Made by a program: the position numbers and the translations under genes. The notes beneath the pieces are model-generated. The model was given only the letters and a program-made list of their open reading frames with translations. It was not told where the DNA came from and made no database searches. From the NCBI RefSeq assembly GCF_004571025.1, contig NZ_SPQT01000003.1, positions 186,001 through 250,000 of the forward strand: 64,000 nt of DNA, in the 5' to 3' direction. The stretch is from Bradyrhizobium niftali. Its GTDB lineage: Bacteria > Pseudomonadota > Alphaproteobacteria > Rhizobiales > Xanthobacteraceae. Shown one piece after another: positions 10,165 through 18,952 of the stretch (within the stretch, counting starts at the first letter, position 1; the number at the start of each line of letters is the position of its first letter).

Positions 10165-11943
10165 ATGGTCGATATTCCATATGAAGGGATCACCGGCATC
10201 CCGCCTGCCGAAGTACCTGAGGTCGAGCTCTATCATCCAAGGAGCTGGTGGACACGGTATGTCTTCTCCCAGGACGCCAAGGTGATCGCCATTCAGTATT
10301 CGCTGACGGCCTCGGCCATCGGGCTGGTGGCCCTGGTGCTGTCGTGGCTGATGCGGCTGCAACTGGGATTCCCCGGCACCTTCTCTTTCATCGATGCCAA
10401 CCAGTACCTCCAGTTCATCACCATGCACGGCATGATCATGGTGATCTACCTGCTCACCGCGTTGTTCCTGGGCGGCTTCGGCAACTACCTGATCCCGCTG
10501 ATGGTCGGCGCCCGGGACATGGTCTTCCCTTATGTGAACATGCTGAGCTACTGGGTCTACCTGCTCGCAGTCCTGGTGCTGGCCTCGACATTCTTCGTGC
10601 CCGGCGGCCCCACCGGCGCCGGCTGGACGCTGTACCCGCCGCAAGCCATCCTCTCCGGAACGCCCGGGCAGGATTGGGGCATCATTCTCATGATGTCGTC
10701 CCTGATCCTGTTCATCATCGGCTTCACCATGGGCGGGCTGAACTACGTGGTCACCGTGCTCCAGGCGCGCACCCGCGGCATGACGTTGATGCGCCTGCCC
10801 CTGACGGTGTGGGGGATTTTCACGGCGACCGTCATGGCGTTGCTGGCATTCCCTGCGCTCTTCGTTGCCTCGGTCATGCTGCTGCTCGACCGTCTGCTGG
10901 GCACCAGCTTCTTCATGCCCTCCCTCGTCGAGATGGGACAGCTGTCGAAATATGGCGGCGGCAGCCCGCTGCTGTTCCAGCACCTGTTCTGGTTCTTCGG
11001 CCACCCCGAGGTCTACATCGTCGCCCTGCCCGCCTTCGGCATCGTCTCCGACCTGATCAGCACGCATGCGCGCAAGAACATCTTTGGTTACCGCATGATG
11101 GTCTGGGCCATCGTGGGGATTGGTGCGCTCAGCTTCGTCGTGTGGGCGCACCACATGTATGTGAGCGGCATGTTCCCGCAATTCGGGTACTTCTTCGCCA
11201 CCACGACGCTCATCATCGCCATCCCCACCGCGATCAAGGTCTATAACTGGGTGCTGACCCTGTGGCGCGGCGACATTCATCTCAGGGTGCCGATGCTGTT
11301 CGCCCTCGGCTTCATCATCACCTTCGTGAATGGCGGCCTCACCGGCCTCTTCCTCGGCAACGTCGTCGTGGACGTGCCGCTTTCGGATACCATGTTCGTG
11401 GTCGCGCATTTCCACATGGTGATGGGCGTGGCGCCGATCATGGTCGTGCTCGGCGCGATCTATCATTGGTACCCCAAGGTCACGGGACGGATGCTGAACG
11501 ACGTCCTCGGCAAGTTTCACTTCTGGGTCACCTTCCTCGGCGCCTACCTGATCTTCTTCCCCATGCACTATCTTGGACTGCTCGGGGTTCCGCGCCGGTA
11601 TTTCGAACTCGGCGACGCGGCGTTCATTCCGCCCTCGGCCCATTCACTGAACGCCTTCATCTCCGTGGTGGCCCTGACCGTCGGCTTCAGCCAGATGGTG
11701 TTCCTGTTCAATCTGGCCTGGAGCCTGTTCAAGGGTGAGGCCTCAGGCGGCAATCCGTGGCGGGCGACGACGCTGGAGTGGCAGACGCCGGAGACGCCCC
11801 CAGGGCACGGCAACTGGGGCAAGGAGCTCCCGATCGTGTACCGCTGGGCCTATGACTACAGTGTGCCTGGCGCCGCGGAGGACTTCATTCCGCAGAACCA
11901 GCCGCCACGCGCGACGCAGCTCGTTCAGGGAGCTGCTTCGTGA
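10165..11943 (+). CDS. coxN: cytochrome c oxidase subunit I (heme-copper)
   Basis: 592 residues with twelve expected helices. Heme a ligand region: FITMHGMIMVIYLLTALFLGGFGNYL. CuB and cross-linked Tyr: GHPEVYIVALPAFGIVS, then WAHHMYVSGM. Heme a3/a ligands: VVAHFHMVMGVAPIMVVLGA. The motif set places it with A-type oxidases. An AAGGAGG sequence sits six bases before the ATG at 10165, and the stop overlaps the next gene by 4 bases (GTGA). Divergent from mitochondrial-like subunit I in having HFHMVMG where HFHYVLS is usual, as expected for the alternative CoxN-type oxidase. It reduces O2 to water and pumps protons in the inner membrane. Confidence 0.93.
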   Translation: MVDIPYEGITGIPPAEVPEVELYHPRSWWTRYVFSQDAKVIAIQYSLTASAIGLVALVLSWLMRLQLGFPGTFSFIDANQYLQFITMHGMIMVIYLLTALFLGGFGNYLIPLMVGARDMVFPYVNMLSYWVYLLAVLVLASTFFVPGGPTGAGWTLYPPQAILSGTPGQDWGIILMMSSLILFIIGFTMGGLNYVVTVLQARTRGMTLMRLPLTVWGIFTATVMALLAFPALFVASVMLLLDRLLGTSFFMPSLVEMGQLSKYGGGSPLLFQHLFWFFGHPEVYIVALPAFGIVSDLISTHARKNIFGYRMMVWAIVGIGALSFVVWAHHMYVSGMFPQFGYFFATTTLIIAIPTAIKVYNWVLTLWRGDIHLRVPMLFALGFIITFVNGGLTGLFLGNVVVDVPLSDTMFVVAHFHMVMGVAPIMVVLGAIYHWYPKVTGRMLNDVLGKFHFWVTFLGAYLIFFPMHYLGLLGVPRRYFELGDAAFIPPSAHSLNAFISVVALTVGFSQMVFLFNLAWSLFKGEASGGNPWRATTLEWQTPETPPGHGNWGKELPIVYRWAYDYSVPGAAEDFIPQNQPPRATQLVQGAAS

Positions 11944-12644
11944 GCGCCATCATCCTGTTCCTGGCTGTGCTTGCGATGATCGCCGGATGGTGGCTGTCGC
12001 AGCAGCGGCTGACGGCCAAGCCCTGGCTGGAGGAAGGCGCGGTCGGTGACTTCCCCGGCGGCGATAGCATGACCTGGCCGGCAGCGAAGGTCGGACTTGG
12101 CGTGTTTCTCGCCGTCGCGAGCACATTATTCGTCTTGTTCATCAGCGCCTATTCGATGCGCATGAGCGTGGTGGACTGGCGGCCGCTGCCGATACCGCGG
12201 CTGCTGTGGGTCAACACAGGCGTCCTGGTCCTGAGCAGTGTCGCGCTGCAGTGGGCGTACGTGGCTGCCGGGCGACACGATACCGAGAGCGTCATGATCG
12301 GCCTGCTCGTTGGCGGAGCATCTGCCGTGATCTTCCTCGCCGGACAGCTCCTGGCCTGGCAGCGGCTCGGGGCTGCCGGATATTTCGTGGCGTCCAATCC
12401 GGCGAATTCCTTCTTCTACCTGTTGACCGCGGTGCACGGGCTGCATCTGACGGGCGGTCTGGTGGCCCTGGGCCGAACCTCAGCCAAGATGTGGCGTGGC
12501 GCCGAGATCGCCGAGATGCGATTGAGCGTGGAACTGTGTGCCATCTACTGGCACTTCCTGCTGCTGGTCTGGCTTGTCCTGCTCGGTCTTCTCACGGGCT
12601 GGACCGATGATTTCGTCGACATCTGCCGCCAATTGCTGAGCTAG
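11940..12644 (+). CDS. coxO: cytochrome c oxidase subunit III-like protein (first copy)
   Basis: 234 residues with five to seven helices. It begins with GTG inside the subunit I stop (GTGA, 4-base overlap). The family motif FFYLLTAVHGLHLTGGLVALG near residues 158-178 and the C-terminal CAIYWHFLLLVWLVLLGLL are subunit III hallmarks. It is the less canonical of the two adjacent subunit III genes, with a poorly conserved first helix (AIILFLAVLAMIAGWWLSQQ). Two tandem subunit III-like genes are the expected coxO/coxP arrangement; whether both enter one complex is inferred. Confidence 0.82.
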   Translation: MSAIILFLAVLAMIAGWWLSQQRLTAKPWLEEGAVGDFPGGDSMTWPAAKVGLGVFLAVASTLFVLFISAYSMRMSVVDWRPLPIPRLLWVNTGVLVLSSVALQWAYVAAGRHDTESVMIGLLVGGASAVIFLAGQLLAWQRLGAAGYFVASNPANSFFYLLTAVHGLHLTGGLVALGRTSAKMWRGAEIAEMRLSVELCAIYWHFLLLVWLVLLGLLTGWTDDFVDICRQLLS

Positions 12645-12658
12645 GGAGGCGAGACCAG

Positions 12659-13381
12659 ATGGCTGAGACCGTGCTGACAAATTCGGGCCAATCGACTGCG
12701 CGGCTTGAAGGCTGGCGTGGCATCGCCGCCGACTGGGCGTCCGATCAGCGCGCCTTCAAGAACGTGTCCTGGGGCAAGGCCATGATGTGGATCTTCCTCC
12801 TCAGCGACACCTTCATCTTCAGTTGCTTCCTGCTCTCCTACATGACGGCGCGCATGTCGACGACCGTGCCGTGGCCCAATCCCAGCGAAGTCTTCGCCCT
12901 CAATATCGGGGGCAAGCACATCCCCCTGATCCTGATCGCCATCATGACCTTCGTCCTGATCAGCAGCAGCGGAACAATGGCGATGGCGGTCAATTTCGGC
13001 TACCGCAGGGATCGCGTGAGAACCGCAATCCTGATGCTGGTCACAGCGGCATTTGGCGCAACATTCGTCGGAATGCAGGCGTTCGAATGGACCAAGCTGA
13101 TCATGGAGGGCGTTCGCCCCTGGGGCAATCCCTGGGGCGCGGCGCAGTTTGGCTCAAGCTTTTTCATGATCACGGGTTTCCACGGCACCCACGTGACGAT
13201 CGGCGTGATCTTCCTGATCGCGATCGCGCGAAAGGTCTGGCGGGGAGACTTCGACGTCGAGAGACGTGGCTTTTTCACAAGCCGCAAGGGCTATTACGAG
13301 ATCGTCGAGATCACCGGGCTGTACTGGCACTTCGTCGACCTCGTGTGGGTGTTCATCTTTGCATTCTTCTATCTTTGGTGA
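12659..13381 (+). CDS. coxP: cytochrome c oxidase subunit III (second copy)
   Basis: 240 residues. It contains WGKAMMWIFLLSDTFIFSCFLLSYM, the conserved FVGMQAFEWTKLI Glu-bearing helix, FFMITGFHGTHVTIGVIFLI and the terminal TGLYWHFVDLVWVFIFAFFYLW, all standard subunit III motifs. The ATG at 12659 follows GGGAGGCGAGACC. Third subunit stabilises the catalytic core and oxygen/proton path. It lies 14 bases after the preceding subunit III-like gene. Confidence 0.9.
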   Translation: MAETVLTNSGQSTARLEGWRGIAADWASDQRAFKNVSWGKAMMWIFLLSDTFIFSCFLLSYMTARMSTTVPWPNPSEVFALNIGGKHIPLILIAIMTFVLISSSGTMAMAVNFGYRRDRVRTAILMLVTAAFGATFVGMQAFEWTKLIMEGVRPWGNPWGAAQFGSSFFMITGFHGTHVTIGVIFLIAIARKVWRGDFDVERRGFFTSRKGYYEIVEITGLYWHFVDLVWVFIFAFFYLW

Positions 13382-13390
13382 GGTCGGCGC

Positions 13391-13783
13391 ATGACAAACG
13401 CGGCAATACACATGGAAGGAACGCTCGACGCTCCTGCGTCCGGCGCAGTCGCAACGGGAGCCGTTCACGCCAAGGGTCAACAGCACCCGATCAAGCTCTA
13501 CCTCGTGGTCTGGGGCTGGTTGTTCGTCCTCAGCACGTGCTCCTACCTCGTCGACTACTTTGGCCTGCATGGCTATCTGAGGTGGTCGCTGATCCTGCTG
13601 TTCATGCTGTTGAAGGCCGGACTGATCGTCGCCGTCTTCATGCACATGGCCTGGGAGCGACTGGCCTTGGCCTATGCCATCCTGCTGCCGCCGATCGCGG
13701 TATTGGTATTTGTGTCGATCATGGTGCTCGAATCCGAATACACGCACTTGCTTCGGGTGCTGTTCTTCGCAACCCCGTCTTAG
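13391..13783 (+). CDS. cytochrome c oxidase subunit IV (prokaryotic type)
   Basis: 130 residues: a 30-residue soluble start, then QQHPIKLYLVVWGWLFVLSTC, a second helix SLILLFMLLKAGLIVAVFMHMAWE and a third LAYAILLPPIAVLVFVSIMVLE. The KAGLIVAVFMHM segment is typical of the COX4_pro/CtaF-like family found at the end of bacterial oxidase operons. GAGG lies eight bases before the start and the gene is nine bases after subunit III. It is an accessory stabilising subunit. It converges on nadE with 26 bases between stops. Confidence 0.85.
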   Translation: MTNAAIHMEGTLDAPASGAVATGAVHAKGQQHPIKLYLVVWGWLFVLSTCSYLVDYFGLHGYLRWSLILLFMLLKAGLIVAVFMHMAWERLALAYAILLPPIAVLVFVSIMVLESEYTHLLRVLFFATPS

Positions 13784-13809
13784 GGCCCGCTGTCGCTCAA
13801 GACTGGAGC

Positions 13810-15567
13810 TCAGCCTTCGAACGCGTCGATCGACGCCTTGCTTCCGCGCGAGACCAGCGTCTCGTCCGGGGCGGGCAGCGGCTCGCCCCTGTCGCGAAAG
13901 CGGTTGGTGATGGGATAGCGGCGGTCGCGGCCGAAATTCCTGGCCGTCACCTTCACGCCGGGCGCGGCCTGGCGGCGCTTGTATTCGGCGACGTTGAGCA
14001 GATGGTCGATGCGGGTGACCGTCTCGCGGTCGAAGCCGGCGGCGATGATCCGGTCCAGCGGCTCCTCGCGCTCGACCAGGCGCTCGAGGATGGCGTCGAG
14101 CACGTCGTAAGGCGGCAATGAATCCTGGTCGGTCTGGTTCTCGCGCAGCTCCGCCGTCGGCGGACGCGTGATGATATCAGGCGGAATGACCTCACCGGCG
14201 GGCCCGAGCGCGCCTTCGGGCTTCCAGCTGTTTCGCAGCGCAGCCAACCGGAACACCTGCGTCTTGTAGATGTCCTTGATCGGATTGAAGCCGCCGTTCA
14301 TGTCGCCATAGAGCGTGGCGTAGCCGACCGACATTTCCGACTTGTTGCCTGTTGTCACCACCATCAGGCCGGTCTTGTTGGAGATCGCCATCAGCAACGT
14401 GCCGCGGGTGCGGGCCTGAAGGTTTTCCTCGGTGATATCGGGCGGCAGGTTCTTGAAGATGCCGGACAAGATGGTCTCGAAGCCGGTCACGGCTTCCGCG
14501 ATCGGCAGCACCTCGTAGCGGATGCCGAGATGGCCGGCGAGTTCGCCGGCGTCCGCGATCGAGCTTGCCGCAGTGTAGCGATAGGGCAGCATCACGCCAT
14601 GCACCTGGTCGGCGCCGAGCGCGTCGACGGCGATTGCCGCACACAGCGCGGAATCGATGCCGCCGGAAATGCCGAGCAGCACGCCGGGAAAGCCGTTCTT
14701 GGCGACGTAGTCGCGAAGGCCCAGCACGCAGGCTGCATAGTCGGCGTGGTCGCCTTCCGGCTGCGCGGCGATCGGCCCGGTGCAGCGCCAATCGTCGCCG
14801 TTGCGAGTGAAGCGCAACGTGGTGATGCTTTCCTCGAACGCCGGCAATTGGGCCGCGAGCGAGAGATCGCTGTTGAGTGCGAACGAGGCGCCGTCGAACA
14901 CCAGCTCGTCCTGGCCGCCGACCTGGTTGAGATAGACCAGCGGCAGGCAGCTCTCGGTGACGCGCGCGACCGCGACCGACAGGCGCACGTCGTTCTTGTC
15001 GCGGGCATAGGGCGAGCCGTTCGGCACCAGGATGATCTCGGCGCCGGTCTCGGCCAGCGTCTCGACCACGTTCTCGTAATCCTCGGACTCCTCCAGCCAG
15101 ATGTCCTCGCAGATCGGCACGCCGATGCGCACACCGCGCACGGTCATCGGCCCCGCGGCGGGCCCGCGCGCAAACAGCCGCTTCTCGTCGAACACGCCGT
15201 AATTCGGCAGATTGCACTTGAAGCGCAGGCCAGCGATGCGGCCGCCCTCGAGCAGCGCGCAGGCATTGTAGAGCCTGCCGTCCTCGACCCAGGGCGTGCC
15301 GACAAGCATCGCCGGTCCGCCATCGGCGGTCTCACGCGCAAGGCTTTCGATCGCGGCCCGGCAGGCGGCCTGGAAGGCCGGCTTCTGCACCAGGTCCTCC
15401 GGCGGATAGCCTGCGATGAACAATTCCGGAAACAGCACGAGATCGGCGCCGTCGGCGGCGGCTTGCGCGCGCGCCGCCCGCACCTTGGCGGCATTGCCCT
15501 CGATGTCGCCCATGGTCGGGTTGAGCTGGGCCAGCGTGACCGCGAATGCGTTGAGACGTACGGTCAT
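13810..15567 (-). CDS. nadE: glutamine-dependent NAD+ synthase
   Basis: A 585-residue two-domain enzyme for the last step of NAD synthesis. The N-terminal nitrilase-like amidase has its triad: Glu in FPELFIAGYPPEDL, Lys in FKCNLPNYGVFDEKR, Cys in GVPICEDIW. The C-terminal synthetase has the PP-loop GISGGIDSALCAAIA and GNKSEMSVGYATLYGDMNGG. The start at 15567 (MTVRLNAFAVTLAQLNP) matches the family; the upstream in-frame ATG adds seven residues. Followed upstream by a rhizobial palindrome rather than an operon partner. Confidence 0.95.
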   Translation of the reverse strand: MTVRLNAFAVTLAQLNPTMGDIEGNAAKVRAARAQAAADGADLVLFPELFIAGYPPEDLVQKPAFQAACRAAIESLARETADGGPAMLVGTPWVEDGRLYNACALLEGGRIAGLRFKCNLPNYGVFDEKRLFARGPAAGPMTVRGVRIGVPICEDIWLEESEDYENVVETLAETGAEIILVPNGSPYARDKNDVRLSVAVARVTESCLPLVYLNQVGGQDELVFDGASFALNSDLSLAAQLPAFEESITTLRFTRNGDDWRCTGPIAAQPEGDHADYAACVLGLRDYVAKNGFPGVLLGISGGIDSALCAAIAVDALGADQVHGVMLPYRYTAASSIADAGELAGHLGIRYEVLPIAEAVTGFETILSGIFKNLPPDITEENLQARTRGTLLMAISNKTGLMVVTTGNKSEMSVGYATLYGDMNGGFNPIKDIYKTQVFRLAALRNSWKPEGALGPAGEVIPPDIITRPPTAELRENQTDQDSLPPYDVLDAILERLVEREEPLDRIIAAGFDRETVTRIDHLLNVAEYKRRQAAPGVKVTARNFGRDRRYPITNRFRDRGEPLPAPDETLVSRGSKASIDAFEG

Positions 15568-15594
15568 GGTCGCCCCTGTCCGATCCAATGGCTA

Positions 15595-15668
15595 GAGCAT
15601 GATCCGGAAAAGTGTGGAGCGGTTTTCCGAGAAGATCATGCTCAAACAACGACTTAAAGCGCGATGAG
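15595..15668. repeat. rhizobial palindromic element (GAGCATGATC type)
   Basis: Nested inverted repeats GAGCATGATC (15595-15604) / GATCATGCTC (15634-15643) with inner CGGAAAA (15605-15611) / TTTTCCG (15623-15629), followed by the TAAAGCGCGATGAGCGCTCT tail. I recognise this as an element repeated many times in Rhizobiales intergenic regions. It lies between nadE and the end of dgkA. Confidence 0.8.
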
Positions 15669-15672
15669 CGCT

Positions 15673-16026
15673 CTAGACGAAACCCAACCGCTCGACGATG
15701 GCAAAGATCCAGAACGCACCGGCCATCAGCAGCGCGACGCCGACGGCCGCCGAGCCCATGTCCTTGACCTGCCCGATCTGCTTGTCGTGATCGAGCGTCA
15801 GGCGGTCGGCGAGCTTTTCCACCGCGGTGTTGAGCAGCTCGACCACCAGCACGAACGCGACAGCACAGACCAGCTCGACCGCGCGCATCGCGGTCGCGCC
15901 GATGAACCAGGCCAGCGGCAGCGACAGCAGGAGCGCAAAGATCTCCTCGCGGACGGCCTGCTCCGATCGAAGTGCAAAGGCCAGACCGTTACGGGAGTTG
16001 ATCGTGGCCTTCCAGATCCGCAGCAA
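15673..16026 (-). CDS. dgkA: diacylglycerol kinase
   Basis: About 117 residues with three helices. It has the DgkA signature: LRIWKATINSRNGLAFALRSE, then QAVREEIF (catalytic Glu) and VELLNTAVEKLADRLT (active-site Glu-Asn). The enzyme recycles diacylglycerol to phosphatidic acid in the inner membrane. Family alignment starts near KTLLRIWK, where the only available codons are TTG (16026) or CTG (16023), so a non-ATG start is proposed; the ATG at 16131 would add an Arg/Pro/Ser-rich tail lying inside the DAHP synthase gene. The TTG is 4 bases after the upstream stop, suggesting coupling. Confidence 0.85.
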   Translation of the reverse strand: MLRIWKATINSRNGLAFALRSEQAVREEIFALLLSLPLAWFIGATAMRAVELVCAVAFVLVVELLNTAVEKLADRLTLDHDKQIGQVKDMGSAAVGVALLMAGAFWIFAIVERLGFV

Positions 16027-16030
16027 GGTC

Positions 16031-17419
16031 TTAGAGCCCCGCGGCGGCCGGCATCGGCTTGGCCTTGCCGGCGCGCTCCTGCTTGAGCAGCTCGGCGACC
16101 AGGAAAGCCATGTCGATGGATTGCTCGGCATTGAGGCGGGGATCGCAGACCGTGTGATAGCGGTCGTTGAGATCCTCGTCCGTGATCGCGCGGGCGCCGC
16201 CGAGGCATTCGGTGACGTCCTGGCCGGTCATCTCCAGATGCACGCCGCCGGCATGGGTGCCTTCGGCGGCATGGATCGCAAAGAACGACTTCACCTCGGA
16301 CAGGACGCGGTCGAACGGCCGCGTCTTGTAGCCCGACGTCGAGGTGATGGTGTTGCCGTGCATGGGATCGCACGACCAGACCACCACCCTGCCCTCGCGC
16401 TTCACGGCGCGGATCATGCCCGGCAGGTGCTCGCCGACCTTGTCGGAGCCGAAGCGGCCGATCAGCGTCAGCCGGCCGGGCTCGTTGTCGGGGTTGAGCA
16501 CGTCGATCAGCTTCAGCAATTCGTCGGGCTTCAGCGACGGGCCGCACTTCAGCCCGATCGGGTTCTTGATGCCGCGGAAATATTCGATATGGCCGTGATC
16601 GAGCTGGCGGGTGCGGTCGCCGATCCAAATCATGTGGCCCGATGTCGCGTACCAGTCGCCGGTGGTGGAATCGACGCGGGTCATGGCCTGCTCGTAGCCG
16701 AGCAGCAGCGCTTCGTGGCTGGTGTAGAAATCGGTGGCGCGCAGCTCTGGATGGCTCTCGAGATCGAGGCCGCAGGCGCGCATGAAGTTAAGCGCGTCCG
16801 AGATGCGGTCGGCCAGCTCCTTGTAGCGGCGGGACTGCGGCGAGTCCTTGAGGAAGCCGAGCATCCATTGATGCACGCTGCCGAGATTGGCGAAGCCGCC
16901 GGTCGCAAACGCGCGCAGCAGGTTCAGCGTCGCGGCCGACTGGCGATAGGCCATCAGTTGGCGCTGCGGATCCGGCACACGCGCTTCCTTGGTGAAGGCG
17001 ATGTCGTTGACGATGTCGCCGCGATAGCTCGGCAGCTCGACGCCGTTGATCTTTTCGGTCGGCGAGGAGCGCGGCTTGGCGAACTGGCCGGCGATGCGGC
17101 CGACCTTCACCACCGGCACGGCGCCGGCATAGGTCAGTACCACCGCCATCTGGAGCAGCACGCGGAAGAAGTCGCGGATGTTGTTGGCGCCGTGCTCGGC
17201 AAAGCTCTCGGCGCAGTCGCCGCCCTGGAGCAGGAAGGCTTCGCCCGCCGCAACGCGCCCCAAGGCCTTCTTCAGGTTGCGCGCCTCGCCCGCGAACACC
17301 AGCGGCGGAAAGGTCGCAAGCTGCGCCTCGACGTCGGCCAAGGCCTTGGCGTCGGGATAATCGGGCACCTGCAGCACCGGCTTGCTGCGCCAGGACTCGG
17401 GCGTCCACCGCTCGGACAT
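16031..17419 (-). CDS. class II 3-deoxy-7-phosphoheptulonate synthase
   Basis: 462 residues of the plant-like (type II) DAHP synthase family, first step of the shikimate pathway from phosphoenolpyruvate and erythrose-4-phosphate. Diagnostic motifs: [30 protein letters not shown] (metal-binding Cys), [29 protein letters not shown] and [20 protein letters not shown]. Start at 17419 ([10 protein letters not shown]) has GGAGAG eight bases upstream; the longer frame (17449) is not supported. It is followed by dgkA on the same strand and is divergent from the hydrolase at 17601. Confidence 0.95.
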   Translation of the reverse strand: MSERWTPESWRSKPVLQVPDYPDAKALADVEAQLATFPPLVFAGEARNLKKALGRVAAGEAFLLQGGDCAESFAEHGANNIRDFFRVLLQMAVVLTYAGAVPVVKVGRIAGQFAKPRSSPTEKINGVELPSYRGDIVNDIAFTKEARVPDPQRQLMAYRQSAATLNLLRAFATGGFANLGSVHQWMLGFLKDSPQSRRYKELADRISDALNFMRACGLDLESHPELRATDFYTSHEALLLGYEQAMTRVDSTTGDWYATSGHMIWIGDRTRQLDHGHIEYFRGIKNPIGLKCGPSLKPDELLKLIDVLNPDNEPGRLTLIGRFGSDKVGEHLPGMIRAVKREGRVVVWSCDPMHGNTITSTSGYKTRPFDRVLSEVKSFFAIHAAEGTHAGGVHLEMTGQDVTECLGGARAITDEDLNDRYHTVCDPRLNAEQSIDMAFLVAELLKQERAGKAKPMPAAAGL

Positions 17420-17600
17420 CGCAATCTCTCCGTGAGGCAAAAAGCACAACCTGATCTGTGGGTTGCGAGGGCCGCCTTATACACAGGCTGGCAAAGGACC
17501 GCCAGTTGTAAATCCATTTCGTGCTGCAAACCCTTGCGGGGAAAGCCAAATTCGCATTTGCTTGGAACCGGCAAGGAAACTGGCGGGACACCGGCTGCCC

Positions 17601-18497
17601 ATGGACGCGGCGCGCGACGACGTTTTCATCGACGAGATCAGCTTCCCGGCGACCGACGGGTATGCGCTGAGCGGCACCCTGTTCCTGCCGCGCGCCACCA
17701 AGCGCCATTCCGTCCTGATCAATTCGGCCACCGCCGTCCCGCGAAAAATCTACCGCGGCTTTGCCTCCTATCTCGCCCATCGCGGCTGCGCGGTGCTGAC
17801 CTACGACTATCGCGGCATCGGCGACTCCCGGCTGCCGGCGATGGTCGGCTACAACCAGCCGAAATCGCTGGTCGGCTTCAAGGCCTCGATGTCGGACTGG
17901 GCCGCGCTCGACGTCACCGCTGCGGTGAGCTGGATGCGCGAGCGCTACAACACCCTGCCGCTCGCCTATATCGGCCACTCCTTCGGCGGCCAGGCGCTCG
18001 GGCTGATCGCGAACAACAGCGACATCTCGCGCGCCGCGTTCGTCGCCTCGCAGGCGGCGACCTGGCGGCTGATGACCTCACCGGAGAAATACCGCGTCCT
18101 CGCCTTCATGAACCTCATTGGCGTGCCGCTCGCCCACGCGCTCGGCTACGCCCCGGGCTGGGCCGGCATTGGCGAGGATTTGCCCAAGGGCGTGTTCCTG
18201 CAATGGGCCGACTGGGTCTCGAGCCCGCGCTATCTCTTCGATTCAAAGCTGCCCGCGCTGGAGAACTTCGCCAAATTCAAGGGCGAGCTACGCGCGCTGT
18301 GCTTCTCCGACGATCCCTGGGCGACGCGCCCCGCGGTCGAGCTGCTCGCCGGCGGGTTCACGGCGATCAAGCCGGAGGTGCTGACGGTGAAGCCGTCCGA
18401 CGTCGGCGCCAAGGCGATCGGCCATTTCGGCTTCTTCCGCCCCGAGCACCGCGACACGCTATGGCGCGGCGTGGCGGAATGGATCCAGGGCGAGTGA
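17601..18497 (+). CDS. alpha/beta hydrolase
   Basis: 298 residues. The fold is shown by the LTYDYRGIGDSR strand-loop and the nucleophile elbow YIGHSFGGQALG (Gly-His-Ser-Phe-Gly). The oxyanion side strand is HSVLINSATAVPRKIYRGFASYL. The catalytic His is probably in KAIGHFGFFRPEHRD near the C-terminus. Start at 17601 (MDAARDDVFIDEISFPA) is chosen because the longer frame (17463) has an unconserved leader. Resembles the YpfH/dienelactone-type hydrolases that lack a clear substrate assignment. Confidence 0.85.
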   Translation: MDAARDDVFIDEISFPATDGYALSGTLFLPRATKRHSVLINSATAVPRKIYRGFASYLAHRGCAVLTYDYRGIGDSRLPAMVGYNQPKSLVGFKASMSDWAALDVTAAVSWMRERYNTLPLAYIGHSFGGQALGLIANNSDISRAAFVASQAATWRLMTSPEKYRVLAFMNLIGVPLAHALGYAPGWAGIGEDLPKGVFLQWADWVSSPRYLFDSKLPALENFAKFKGELRALCFSDDPWATRPAVELLAGGFTAIKPEVLTVKPSDVGAKAIGHFGFFRPEHRDTLWRGVAEWIQGE

Positions 18498-18501
18498 TGC
18501 G

Positions 18502-18765
18502 TTAGCGAATGATCGTCGTCAGCGACGAGTAGCGCCTGTTCGGCTTGGCTTCGCCCGGCGCGAACTGCGCGAAGGCATCGCTGACGCGCACCGCCGGCGG
18601 CGTATCGCCGGCGAAGCGGAATTCCTTTGGCCGCGGCGCATAGAAGCTGGCGCTGTAATAGGCGTCGTCGAAGCGCGTCTCGCCGACCCCGAACACTGCG
18701 TCGCAGACGAACAGGAGTGCGTAGACTCCCGCGACCGCGGCGACGATCTCCTTGAGAATTGACAT
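18502..18765 (-). CDS. small conserved hypothetical protein with one N-terminal helix
   Basis: 87 residues: MSILKEIVAAVAGVYALLFV forms a single hydrophobic helix or uncleaved signal, followed by a polar domain with TRFDDAYYSASFYAPRPKEF and a basic C-terminus. No Cys motifs, no family recognised. It converges on the hydrolase gene with four bases between stops. The chosen start avoids an unconserved 15-residue leader. Confidence 0.6.
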   Translation of the reverse strand: MSILKEIVAAVAGVYALLFVCDAVFGVGETRFDDAYYSASFYAPRPKEFRFAGDTPPAVRVSDAFAQFAPGEAKPNRRYSSLTTIIR

Positions 18766-18898
18766 GCTGATGCCCTGCCCTGTTGCGGGCAGGATGCGCA
18801 TTGGTTCCAAAGCTCTGGTTTAAGGCGCCGTGCTTCCTGTTCGCAGGGTTTGCCGCCGCTGAGCGGAATGCAGACAATTTTATCGATCTCGAAAAGAG

Positions 18899-18928
18899 AG
18901 CCCGCCTGACCGGACGATCAGGCGGGCT
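18899..18928 (-). terminator. Rho-independent terminator of the aldehyde dehydrogenase gene
   Basis: Perfect 11-bp stem AGCCCGCCTGA / TCAGGCGGGCT with an eight-base loop; read on the minus strand it is followed by CTCTTTTCG. It lies 25 bases past the stop at 18953. Confidence 0.8.
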
Positions 18929-18952
18929 CCAGGCTTGGCCGCTCGGGAGGTA

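Noticed and set aside
9997..11643. 548-codon minus-strand frame over the oxidase subunit I gene
   Set aside because: Glu/His/Arg-rich shadow of a hydrophobic protein gene.
15827..18505. 892-codon plus-strand open frame across dgkA and DAHP synthase
   Set aside because: Composition is of shadow type and it runs through a real promoter and the hydrolase gene in a wrong frame.
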